This document shows, piece after piece, positions 54,656-63,220 of a stretch of 64,000 nt of DNA (position 1 is the first letter of the stretch; each line of letters opens with the position of its first letter). A model generated the notes under the pieces. It was not told the DNA's origin. It searched no databases and worked only from the letters and a program-made list of their open reading frames with translations. The DNA is from Sweltsa coloradensis (lineage: Eukaryota; Arthropoda; Insecta; Plecoptera; Chloroperlidae), in NCBI GenBank assembly GCA_024449915.1, contig JAMZAV010002191.1:110257-174256 (forward strand), read 5' to 3'. Made by a program: the position numbers and the translations under genes.

Positions 54656-54769
54656 TTTACCACATTTAAACCATGTGTCATGAAACTATCTATGCTAGAA
54701 ATTCAAGTGAAATACGATGTCTATTAGAAAAAAATCCATCGCATTTCCAAAACCATTGCCCCCCTAGTA

Positions 54770-54840
54770 AGTAAGGGGGTATAATATTACTATCCGATAC
54801 TAGAGGCGAGCTCTGGCGGTCGTCGTCAGGGACCTCGTAA
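54770..54840 (+). repeat. SINE-A core fragment
   Basis: AGTAAGGGGGTATAATATTAC and ACTAGAGGCGAGCTCTGGCG then GTCGTCGTCAGGGACC. Confidence 0.8.
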
Positions 54841-55022
54841 GTTCGTCGTGTGTTAATGTTGTCCGTGATTACATGCACAGTCGTTCGCTTGATTCTGCTT
54901 AAATAAGTGCATATAGATGGTAGCATCTAATTCACCGGACGCTATACACAAAATTCGTAGCATTTACTAGGCTCGTTTACCTTGAAATTAAATCTTGACA
55001 CAATATTATTAATGAATATTTC

Positions 55023-55300
55023 TACTCAATCATATGAAGAACTTCTAAAATATGATAACGGCGACAAACTTTTTATATTTCTCAATCATATAATTTTGTA
55101 ACCAAATACCTACGATTTACAGCAAACACATTTCAGTTTTTATTCTGTACTATCATCTCATAAATTCCTTTACGTTTATAAGTAAAGAAAACAATTACAC
55201 CATTAAACACACCATAAACTCATTTCATAACCTTTCAATACTACAGGCGGCGCTATATGTGCAAACCGGTTGAAGCGCCCTAGGTTCTCACGTCGTCAAT
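55023..55300 (+). repeat. LINE-B 3' end
   Basis: CAATCATATGAAGAACTTCT, ATGATAACGGCGACAAACT, UTR, and CAGGCGGCGCTATATGTGCA, ACCGGTTGAAGCGCCCTAG, GTTCTCACGTCGTC. Confidence 0.9.
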
Positions 55301-55304
55301 TCAT

Positions 55305-55990
55305 TCTAGGCACTGGGCGGAGGTTACACTAGTATCTATGCTCTACGCAAAGCTTATGTACGTCATTGTCTATGCTAGGCACTCACGGCCTATCGGAAGA
55401 AGGTGAACACAAACCAAGGTCCTCTAAATCTCTTGCAGGGAACCTTGATCATAACAACTTTGCTTCAAATGACTGATGTCCAAGTACATTTACATAAATA
55501 AGATGCTTCCAGAGGGCTGTGAATACCTTATGTTTTTTAACCAAGGAAAGTTGTTTATTTTATATTTGGCTCTATTGTGTGGTATTCACTCAAAGCATTT
55601 GAATTACTTGAGTTTAAACTTTTCATTTAAAATATACCTTGAGTAATTAATACAACTATTTAAGTGCACAGCGCAGATCTGCAGTTACAAATCATCCTTT
55701 TAATAGAGAAGTTTATAAGAAGCACAGAAGGTACTTTCAGAAGTCTGGACGAACCAAGAGATCTGTCAACACGTCTTGGCCCATGGAGGAAATTGTCCGG
55801 GGTGTAGCCGTGAGTCCTTGAAGCGTCTGAATTAGAAAACCTACGTCATAATACGTGTGTTCTATAAGCTGTAGAGTGCGGGGATTTAACCCCAAGAAGA
55901 GAGTTTGGGCCGGAAGAAGAATTAGGCCCAGGGTATTCCTCTGCCGATCATATACAAGATAACACAAGTATCACCTAGTTACGTACAGCC
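55305..55990 (+). repeat. Family F repeat, copy 2 (uninterrupted)
   Basis: It aligns with the three blocks of 32785-34880 and lacks both insertions seen there. At about 55680-55690 GCAGTTACAAATCATCC is the empty site of the 5S-derived SINE. A few bases differ (for example an extra segment at 55345-55375). Confidence 0.82.
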
Positions 55991-56090
55991 GCATTGAGAG
56001 GCGAGCTCAGGCCGGAGACGTGAAGAACTCCCCCCCACCCAACTATTGTCCGTGGCTAGTTGCGTCCACCCCCTAGCCCCCCTTACCCTC
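55991..56090 (+). repeat. SINE-A fragment
   Basis: TTGAGAGGCGAGCTCAGGCC, GGAGACGTGAAGAACTCC and CCGTGGCTAGTTGCGTCC. Confidence 0.65.
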
Positions 56091-56092
56091 CA

Positions 56093-56345
56093 ACCGTCTG
56101 GGCCAGGTGGAGAAATGGTATTTTACACTCCAAAACTAGAGGCGAGCTCTGGATTTCCTCGTCGTCGACGACGACCAAGATAACACGAACTTTTACAAAG
56201 ATGATGACCACGAAGTAAAAAAAAAACTTTAATCCCACTACCCTAGGCTGGTTCTAACAATTATAGGACTTTTCTCCCCACATCCTGTATGCTTTAGAGT
56301 GGCGCATTATAACCTGTCGCGCCTATAATTAAAGTAAACAAAACC
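56093..56345 (+). repeat. SINE-A copy, internally deleted
   Basis: CCGTCTGGGCCAGGTGGAGAA jumps to ACTAGAGGCGAGCTCTGG. The tail is GTGGCGCATTATAACCTGTC, GCGCCTATAATTAAAG. Confidence 0.8.
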
Positions 56346-56349
56346 CTAG

Positions 56350-56668
56350 CCCCCTGTTAGGGCTCCGGATAGAATTTAACCCAGAGCGTAGGCGTTTCTA
56401 GGGGAGCGGGTTGGGGGACTTTCCCTTCCCACAGAAATGCCCATAATTAATACTTTCGTAACTGTTCCCACTCCCGTGACAAACCGGACGACGATCATGA
56501 CAACACGAACGATGATAAAGACGATGAAGACCGCAACGTGAGAACCACACTGTTCTTCCACTTATCCGTAGCTGGTTTTGACCATCATGGCACCTTCTTA
56601 GAATATCCCCAAGCTAGAGTGGCGCATTATGGCCTAACGGTTGACGTACCCTTAATCCAAATTAACTT
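56350..56668 (+). repeat. SINE-A copy, diverged 5' half
   Basis: GGGCTCCGGATAGAATTTAAC, ACGATCATGACAACACGAAC, GCTGGTTTTGACCATC and GGCGCATTATGGCCTAACGG, TTGACGTACCCTTAATCC. Confidence 0.8.
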
Positions 56669-56671
56669 TTT

Positions 56672-56997
56672 GAAGCCTTGCGCACAAATTATTTGATCTC
56701 TCCCGAACATATGAATTTCTTTAATGAAATTACAACATCAACAAACTTTCTTTGTTTCTAATACTAAGTGGTTTGTACCACCAAATTAAATTCACAATTT
56801 TATATCATAATATTACATTTTGTTTTTTCAATCAATGTTATCAAATATCATCTCAAATATTATGAAAGAATCTCAAATAATCTTACAAGACAATTGAATA
56901 CCTACCACATTGAACTCAATTAATCAACTTACAAAATCAAATGCTGCGCAATATGACCAACCCAGTTGAAGCGCCTTAGCTTCTCACGTCGTAGTCC
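56672..56997 (+). repeat. LINE-B 3' end
   Basis: GCCTTGCGCACAAATTATTTG, UTR, then CTGCGCAATATGACCAACCC, AGTTGAAGCGCCTTAGC and TTCTCACGTCGTAG. Confidence 0.85.
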
Positions 56998-57179
56998 CAT
57001 TAGGTTCTCCCTTATATTGTTTCCTGAGGCATGATCTGATCAATATGAGTCTTCGTGCATCATATACTTACGGTTTTACTATGTGAATCTGAATGTTAAA
57101 ATGGTAATGGTAGAATTAAAGTTTGCCATTAAAGCGAATACACTCTGACTGATTTGTTTTAACAAACATATTTGGCATT
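56998..57179. other. Short unassigned spacer
   Basis: AT-rich, nothing recognised. Confidence 0.35.
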
Positions 57180-57295
57180 GACTCAGCTTATTGTGTTTGA
57201 ACTGGTGTCTATAAAGAATCAATCATATTTAATTCAATATCTTAGAATATCACAGGCGACGCAATATGACCCACTCGGTTGAAGCATTCTCATAT
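57180..57295 (+). repeat. LINE-B terminal fragment
   Basis: TATCACAGGCGACGCAATATG, ACCCACTCGGTTGAAGCATTC; ends without the CACGTCGTC word. Confidence 0.7.
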
Positions 57296-57362
57296 AGTTG
57301 TAAATTTTCAAAACATCAATTTTTGTTTACTATTTTACTAGAATTTTCGTTACTGCACTTTG

Positions 57363-57416
57363 AAACCAGGCGCGAATGACCTAACGGTTGACGCGCCCTT
57401 CATCCAAGTAAACTAA
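57363..57416 (+). repeat. SINE-A tail fragment
   Basis: CAGGCGCGAATGACCTAACG, GTTGACGCGCCCTTCATCC and AAGTAAACT. Confidence 0.75.
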
Positions 57417-57419
57417 ACT

Positions 57420-57555
57420 TAACCAATTAATCAAACCTAGAAAACAATGTAAAAAACAACAATATCAAATTTAATTAATTGACTTACAATATCACAGGCG
57501 GCGTAACAATGACCCACGCGGTTGAAGCGCCCTACTGTTTCTCACGTCGTACTTT
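57420..57555 (+). repeat. LINE-B terminal fragment
   Basis: TATCACAGGCGGCGTAACAAT, GACCCACGCGGTTGAAGCGC and CTACTGTTTCTCACGTCGTAC. Confidence 0.82.
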
Positions 57556-57579
57556 AAAAGGCCTACTTTTGATTATGCT

Positions 57580-58300
57580 TACCTTAAAATGCGAGGAGCA
57601 AGAAAAAGTTCATCGTGCAAAAATCGGCTAAAAAATCGGCTGCTAATTAGACGAAAGTTATCTCCGAAACTAGAGGCGAGATCTGACGGTCGTCGTCGGG
57701 CACTTCTCCTCCGGTCCATGACGACCTCCCCGACGACGACTAGAATGACTCCACGAATGAAAAGACGATGACAACTGCGACGGGAGAACTCACTTTCCTC
57801 CCCCCTTTACGTGTCTGGTTCTGACCAGCATGGGTTTTGGTTTATTTGGATAAAGGACGCGTCAACCGTTAGGTCATAACGCACCACTCTAACCTAGGAG
57901 GGGGGGGGGGGGGCCCATGCTTGGTCAGAACCAGCCACGGGTAAGGGGAGGAAAGGGGGTTCTCACGTCGCGGTTGTCATTGTCTTCGTCAATAACGTTC
58001 GTGGTGTGAATGTCGTCATCGTCGTCGAGGGGTCGTCAAGCGAAGTGGGCAAGGTCCCCGACGACGATTGCCAGAGCTCGCCTCTAGTTTCGGGGAGTAT
58101 AATACTACCCTTTATACTAGCTGATGTTTGCGAAGTGGACTTTTTCTCTCGAATCGTCTTTTACGATTAGCAGAGCCATGCTCTGGGCCAATTCTATACC
58201 CCGGGCTCTGGACTTTTCTCCCCACATCCCCTAGACTAGAGCGGCGCATTATGACCTGACGGTTGACGTGCCCTAGTTCCTCACGTCATCGTCGCCATGT
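57580..58300 (+). repeat. SINE-A copy split by an inverted SINE-A, with LINE-B-type end
   Basis: The left part (57580-57834) runs to TGGTTCTGACCAGCATGGG. The right part (58207-58300) resumes at GACTTTTCTCCCCACATCCC and ends GCGGCGCATTATGACCTGAC, GGTTGACGTGCCCTAGTTCC, TCACGTCATCGTCG. The last words are LINE-B-like rather than the usual TTAATCCAAATAAACC. Confidence 0.88.
57835..58206 (-). repeat. SINE-A copy, inverted and nested in another SINE-A
   Basis: On the minus strand it runs from CCCGGGGTATAGAATTGGCC to ACCTAACGGTTGACGCGTCC, TTTATCCAAATAAACC and AAAA. The host copy is interrupted exactly here. The target duplication is at most about 3 bp (GGG) and not certain. Confidence 0.92.
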
Positions 58301-58354
58301 GGTTCAAAGAATGCAGCTTATAAAAAAAAATTAATATCAACGATGCAAATCTAT

Positions 58355-58727
58355 CCCCGTCTGGGCCCAGGGTAGAATTGGCCCAGAGCATGGCTCTGCT
58401 AATCGTAAAAGGCGATTTAAGAGAAAAAGACCCACCTCGCAAACATCAGCTAGAAAGAACGGAGTATCTTACTCTCCAAGACTAGAGGCGAGCTCTGGCA
58501 ATCGTCGTCGGGGACCTTGTCCCCTTCCCTTGACGACCCCCCGGCGACGATGACAATGACACAACGAACGATGACAAAGACGATGACGACCGTGACGTGA
58601 GAAACCCCCCTTCCTCCCCTTACCCGTGGCTGGTTCTGACCAGCATGGGCCCCTCCCCCCCCCCCTTAGGCTAGAGTGGTGCATTATGACCTAACGGTTG
58701 ACGCGTCCTTAATCCAAATAAACCAAA
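58355..58727 (+). repeat. SINE-A reference copy with folded-RNA potential
   Basis: This full-length copy was used to define the family. Hairpins in order: CAGAGC(58384-58389)/GCTCTG(58393-58398); GGAGTA(58461-58466)/TACTCT(58470-58475); ATCGTCGTCGGGG(58501-58513)/CCCCGGCGACGAT(58539-58551), 13 pairs with one G-U; GCTGGT(58629-58634)/ACCAGC(58639-58644); and the terminal GGTGC(58678-58682)/GCGTC(58703-58707), with G-U pairs. It ends CTTAATCCAAATAAACC plus A-run. No A/B box of a tRNA is convincing, so the promoter and RNA ancestor remain unknown. Confidence 0.93.
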
Positions 58728-58767
58728 AAATCTAAGTATATATTCATCTTCATGTTGACTTTGATAC

Positions 58768-59055
58768 CAATCATATGAAGAACTTCCATCCGAAGGTAAT
58801 GGCGACAAACGTTCTACATTTCTCATTTAAAGTGGTTTAGTAAAACAATCGTAAAAATTTAAATTTGTCATCCAGATTAATAATTTTGCCTTTGCTTTAA
58901 CTTCCTTTTCCATCATTTTCTTTTCTATAATACATTAATAAAACAATATAACAATCAACTGCAAAACAAACAATCACAATCTAACACACCATATCACAGG
59001 CGGCGCAACGTGACCTGAGCGGTTAACGCACCTTATTTTCTCACGTCGTCGTTTT
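58768..59055 (+). repeat. LINE-B 3' end
   Basis: CCAATCATATGAAGAACTTCC, GGCGACAAACGTTCTAC, UTR with CATCATTTTC, then CACAGGCGGCGCAACGTGAC, GAGCGGTTAACGCACCTTA and TTTTCTCACGTCGTCG. Confidence 0.9.
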
Positions 59056-59202
59056 AGAAGATGTTCATATCATGTTTTCAAATTTATTTCCATTAACCAA
59101 TCATATCTTGACTATTTTTGCTACAAGCAACTACGATCCAAATATATGATCCAGGCAATATTTTTATCTGAAACTTAAAACCTGACTGATTTGATTCAAG
59201 AA
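59056..59202. other. Short unassigned spacer
   Basis: AT-rich, nothing recognised. Confidence 0.35.
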
Positions 59203-59828
59203 CCCCCCGTCTGAGCCCGTGTAGAATAGGCCCAGAGCATGGCCCCCCGTCTGGGCCCGGGTAGAATTGGCCCAGAGCATGGCTCTGCTAATCGTAAAAG
59301 GCGATTCAAGAGAAAAAGTCCACCTCGCAAACATCAGCTAATATGAAGGGTAGTATTTTACTCCCCGAAACTAGAGGCGAGCGCTGGCAATCGTCGTCGG
59401 GGAACTTGCCCCCTTCCCCTTGACAACCTCCCCGACGACGACGACAATGACAACACGGACGATGACACAGACGAAGACGACCACGACGTGGGGGAACCAC
59501 CAACCCCTGCCCTCCCCGTACCCTCCCTTTCCCTCTGTCCTTTGCCTGAGCCCAGGCCTGATTTCGCCACAGACCACAGGCCCCCCCCCGACCCGACCCC
59601 GGCCATGATCCCCGCCCGGCCCCTTGCCCCCGGCCACCTATTCCCAAGCCCTCCTCTTGCTTGTAGCTGGTTCTGAACAGCACAAGTCTGTCCACCCCGC
59701 GTCTCCCCACGTCACCCTTTATGTTCCTCCCCTTTGGAAAATATGTAGTTATAAACTAACAAATAAACTACATTATCACAGGAGGCGCAATATGACCTAA
59801 CGGTTGACGCGCCCTTAAACCTAATAAA
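59203..59828 (+). repeat. SINE-A long form (A2), reference copy with duplicated head
   Basis: A 41-bp partial head (59203-59243, ending CAGAGCATGG) is followed by a complete head from CCCCGTCTGGGCCCGGGTAG. After the core and GACGACGACGACAATGACAAC comes a C-rich insert of roughly 200 bp (CCTGAGCCCAGGCCTGATTTC, CCCGACCCGACCCCGGCC). It then runs through GTAGCTGGTTCTGAACAGC to the end: CACAGGAGGCGCAATATGAC, CTAACGGTTGACGCGCCC, TTAAACC, AATAA. The end is intermediate between LINE-B and standard SINE-A. GC-rich open frames over it (up to 134 codons) are incidental. Confidence 0.9.
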
Positions 59829-59844
59829 AATCAAACAGCATAAA

Positions 59845-60212
59845 CATCCAGGGTAGAATTGGCCCAGAGTATTGCTCTGCTTATCGTAAAAGGCGATATA
59901 AGAAAAAAAGTCCACCTCGCAAACATCAGCTTGTACGAAGGGTAGTATTTTACTCCCTGAAAATAAAGGCGAGCTCTGACAATCGTCGTCGGGGACCTTG
60001 CCCCCTTCCCTTGACGACCCCCCGGCGACGATGACAATGACACAACGAACGATGACAAAGACGATGACGCCCGCGACGTGAGAAACCCCCCTTCCTCCCC
60101 TCACCCGTGGCTGGTTCTGACCAGCATGGGCCCCTCCTCCCCACCCCCCTTAGGCTAGAGTGGTGCATTATGACCTAACGGTTGACGCGTTATTAGTCCA
60201 AAAAAAAATAAA
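59845..60212 (+). repeat. SINE-A copy, near full length
   Basis: GGGTAGAATTGGCCCAGAGT to GACCTAACGGTTGACGCG, with all internal hairpin words; its GTC/GGGG stem is intact. Confidence 0.92.
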
Positions 60213-60254
60213 ACAAATAAAATGCTTGTTGCCCACATTGCCTAATACTGTCCT

Positions 60255-60430
60255 CCTGCCTCTTTTCGGGGACCTCTCCCACTTCCCTTGATGATCATCC
60301 CGACGACGATGACGACCCCATTGTGAGAACTCCTCCTCTTTTCTTCCCAGACTGGGATTTTTCCCACAAATCCTCTAGACCAAAGATACGCATTATGACC
60401 CAACTGTTGACGCGCCCTTTCCAAATAACC
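60255..60430 (+). repeat. SINE-A 3' half
   Basis: TCGGGGACCTCTCCCACTTCC, the CGACGACGATGACGACC block, and GCATTATGACCCAACTGTTG, ACGCGCCCTTTCC. Confidence 0.8.
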
Positions 60431-60530
60431 AGAGTCTGGGCCAGGGCTATAAAAGGGAGTTTTTTGCTGCCTCAAACTAGAGGCGAGCTCTGGCAGTCGT
60501 GCTTATGACCTAACGGTTCACTCGCCCACC
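60431..60530 (+). repeat. SINE-A copy reduced by internal deletion
   Basis: GTCTGGGCCAGGGCTATAAAA, ACTAGAGGCGAGCTCTGGCA, then directly TATGACCTAACGGTTCACTC. Confidence 0.75.
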
Positions 60531-60544
60531 AACATTTTTTTTTT

Positions 60545-60760
60545 TAGTCAACTTATACAATTTTATTCACATCAAACATATTTAGTTTTGTATTTAAATA
60601 AATAATTTTTCTTTACTTTTACTATCATCACCATCACTGCCCTTTGATTTTAATACTAATAAACAATATAATCAATTTCATAAACTAACCATATCACATA
60701 CGACGCAATAGGGTTATCGCCTAGCCGGTTGAAGCGCCCTAGTTTCTTACATAGCCTTGG
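60545..60760 (+). repeat. LINE-B 3' UTR and terminal block
   Basis: TTTGTATTTAAATAAATAATT, CTATCATCACCATCACTG, then CATACGACGCAATAGGGTTA, CCGGTTGAAGCGCCCTAG and TTTCTTACATAG. Confidence 0.85.
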
Positions 60761-60777
60761 AAATGTCTTTGCCTTCT

Positions 60778-61130
60778 ACCCTTCTGGGCCCGGAGCATGG
60801 CTCTGCTAAACCTAAAAGGCGATTCAAGCGGAAAAGTCCACCTCGCAAAGATCAGCAAAGAGTATTATTTTCTCCCAGTTACTAGAGGCAAGCTTTGGCA
60901 ATTGTCTTCAGCGACACCTCCCCTTTCCCTGGACGACCTCACCGACGACGATGACAATGACCCAACAAACGATGACAAAGACGATGACAACCGCCGCGTG
61001 AGAAACCTCCTTTCTCCCCTTACCCGCGGCTGATTCTGACCAGCATGGGCCCCTCCTCCCCCCCCCCCTAGGCTAGAGTGGTGCATTATGACCTAACGGT
61101 TGACGCGTCCTTAATCCAAATAAACCAAAA
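60778..61130 (+). repeat. SINE-A copy with shortened head
   Basis: TTCTGGGCCCGGAGCATGGC (head deletion), core TACTAGAGGCAAGCTTTGGC, middle block, CGGCTGATTCTGACCAGC, and GACCTAACGGTTGACGCGTC, CTTAATCC, AAATAAACC. Confidence 0.9.
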
Positions 61131-61310
61131 TTATAATGATTGTTTAAAAATTTTGTAATAACTTTGCGTAAGTGGTGCATAATAACAACAATTATCGAGG
61201 ACACAAAAAATTGAATTTGTTTTCAAATACATATTACTAACTAACAATCATCTCTTACATTTTAGTATAGACATTAGAACACAATAAAAAATTAAACAGA
61301 TAACTTACTC
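61131..61310. other. AT-rich spacer
   Basis: Nothing recognised. Confidence 0.4.
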
Positions 61311-61688
61311 CTTCGTCTGGGCTTGGGGTAGAAATGACCCAGAGCATGACTCTGCTAATCGTACAAGGCGATTCAAGAAAAAAAGTCCATCTCGCAAATA
61401 TCAGCTAGTAAGAGAGGAGTGAATTACTCCCTTAAACTAGAGGCGAGCTCTGGCAATCGTCATCGGGGACCTTGCCCCCTTCCCTTGACGACCCCCCCGA
61501 CGTCGTTGACATGACACAACGAACGATGACAACGACAATGACTACCGCGACGTGAGAAATCACCCTTCCTCCCCTTTTCCGTGGCTGGTTCTGACCAGCA
61601 TTGGCCCCTCCTCCCCATATCCCCTGGACTAGAGTGGTGTATTATGACCTAACGGTTGACTCGTCCTTAACACAAATAAACCAAAACT
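61311..61688 (+). repeat. SINE-A copy, full length
   Basis: TTCGTCTGGGCTTGGGGTAG to GGTTGACTCGTCCTTAACAC and AAATAAACC; all blocks present. Confidence 0.93.
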
Positions 61689-61689
61689 C

Positions 61690-61780
61690 TATTAACTTAT
61701 CTCATCAACTTTCAATATCACAGGTGGCGCAATATGACCTAACCGGTTGAAGCGCCCTAGTTTCTCACGTCGTCGTCGAA
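61690..61780 (+). repeat. LINE-B terminal fragment with canonical hairpin
   Basis: TATCACAGGTGGCGCAATATG, ACCTAACCGGTTGAAGCGCC, CTAGTTTCTCACGTCGTCGTCG. It follows the SINE-A A-run without any spacer, and it shows the GTC-repeat tail. Confidence 0.92.
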
Positions 61781-61917
61781 CTAGAGATCCGAAATCCGTA
61801 CACCTTATTAGACACATTGAAGTTAAAATACCCCGTCTGGGCGCTCTTTATCCAAACATGCTCAAATACAACTAGGTAATGTTTTAAGATCTAATGTTGT
61901 ACGCGCGATTCCATGTC

Positions 61918-62285
61918 TCCTTGTCTCGTCCCGGGATAGAATTTTGCCCAGAACCTGGCTCTGCTAATCGTAAAAGGCGATTCAAGAGAAAAGTCCACCT
62001 CTCAAACATCAGGTGATAAGAGGGGAGTACATTACTCACCGAGACTAAAGGCGAGCTCTGGCAATTGTCGTCGGTGACACCTTACCTTCCCTTGACGACC
62101 TCCCCGACGACAATGACAATGACACAACGAACGATGACAAAGACGATGACGACCACGACGTGAGAAACCCCCCTTCCTCCCCTTTACCCGTGGCTAGTTC
62201 TGACCAGCATGGAGCCCACTACCTCATATCCCCTAGGCTAGAGTTGCCTCACAATTGATGCGCCTTAATCCAAATGATCCAAAAC
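61918..62285 (+). repeat. SINE-A copy
   Basis: TCTCGTCCCGGGATAGAATTT, hairpin words, core GAGACTAAAGGCGAGCTCTG, CCGTGGCTAGTTCTGACC. The tail is partly deleted (CTAGAGTTGCCTCACAATTG, ATGCGCCTTAATCC). Confidence 0.9.
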
Positions 62286-62295
62286 CCGAATCTTG

Positions 62296-62445
62296 CCTTC
62301 CGGCCCTACCCCTCTTTCCTCCCCTTACCCGTGGCTGGTTCTGACCAGCATGGGCCCCTTCTCTTCTCCCCCCATCCTCGTTTAGAGTGGTGCATTATGA
62401 CCTAACGGTTGACGCGTCCTTAATCCATATAAACAAAAACATAAA
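62296..62445 (+). repeat. SINE-A 3' half
   Basis: CCCTTACCCGTGGCTGGTTC to GACCTAACGGTTGACGCGTC, CTTAATCCATATAAAC. Confidence 0.9.
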
Positions 62446-62494
62446 GTAACAACTTATTTTAGGCCTACTTATCATTCCTATTTGCAAAAGTTTG

Positions 62495-62795
62495 TTCATA
62501 GCAATCAGATATAGGAGGAGCTAGCTGGGACCACCTATATGTATCAAAATAATGATATAACTGCGACAAACTTTGCATATTTTTCTTTCGTAGTAATTGT
62601 TTAAACAAGCTTGATTCGCTTTTCTTCAAAAAATAATTTATCTTTTTTAATCAGTATCACTATCAACACTATATTATTTCATTTTCAAATACATAGTAAA
62701 CAATTTGTAAACATTATAACAATAAACTAATTTAAAATATCACAGACGGAGCAATATGACCTAACCGGTTGAAGCGCCTATTGTTTTTCCCTTTA
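62495..62795 (+). repeat. LINE-B 3' end
   Basis: AATGATATAACTGCGACAAAC (end of ORF2), UTR, CACAGACGGAGCAATATGAC, CTAACCGGTTGAAGCGCC. Confidence 0.85.
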
Positions 62796-62869
62796 TTTAG
62801 GTGCATCTTGGGTACGATTGTTGTGATGAGTGGTGATAGATGACGATGAAGAACTATTACATAAAACTA

Positions 62870-62910
62870 AGCCTTATGCGGGCTTCGAACCCACGTCCTC
62901 GTAGAGCCAT
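62870..62910 (-). repeat. tRNA-like B-box fragment
   Basis: On the minus strand GTGGGTTCGAAGCCCGC contains a B-box-like word (62881-62891) in a T-arm-like context. No matching A box or acceptor stem is seen, so this is a SINE or tRNA remnant at best. Confidence 0.45.
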
Positions 62911-63220
62911 ACACCCTAAAAACAGATGTCTTAAAATAAGCACTTTAAGTGTCTAAAGATGCTGCCTTGTTTGAGTTACAATAAAGCGTCTAAAGTTCCT
63001 GAATTAGACAGCTCTAGTGCCTTAATTATTTTGCATTAAGACATCTCTTGCTGTCTAATCATGTAAGTGAGACATCTCTTACTGTCTTATCATGAAAGTA
63101 AGATATCTCTTACTGTCTTATTATGTAAATAAGATATCTCTTACTGTCTTATCATATAATTAAGACATCTCTTACTGTCTATTCTAAATTAAGTAAGACA
63201 ACTGTAAATGTCTTATTTGA
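62911..63220. mobile_element. Element starting ACACCCTAAAAAC with a 31-bp minisatellite
   Basis: After ACACCCTAAAAACAGATGTC come AAGTGTCTAAAGATG-type words, five tandem units, and GTAAATGTCTTATTTGAGTG. The vocabulary (GATGTCTTA, AAGATATCT) is like that of the element at 39336, so the two may be related. The 13-bp start word recurs at 63948-63960. Confidence 0.5.
63037..63190. repeat. Minisatellite, five units of about 31 bp
   Basis: TAAGACATCTCTTACTGTCT, then TATCATGTAA-like sequence, starting at about 63037, 63069, 63100, 63130 and 63162, with few changes between units. Confidence 0.9.

Noticed and set aside
59306..59676. Overlapping GC-rich frames on both strands as candidate genes
   Set aside because: They lie in the C-rich insert of SINE-A2 and match no domain.
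62911..63220. CRISPR array from the regular 31-bp repeats
   Set aside because: The units are contiguous without unique spacers, and the surrounding genome is eukaryotic.
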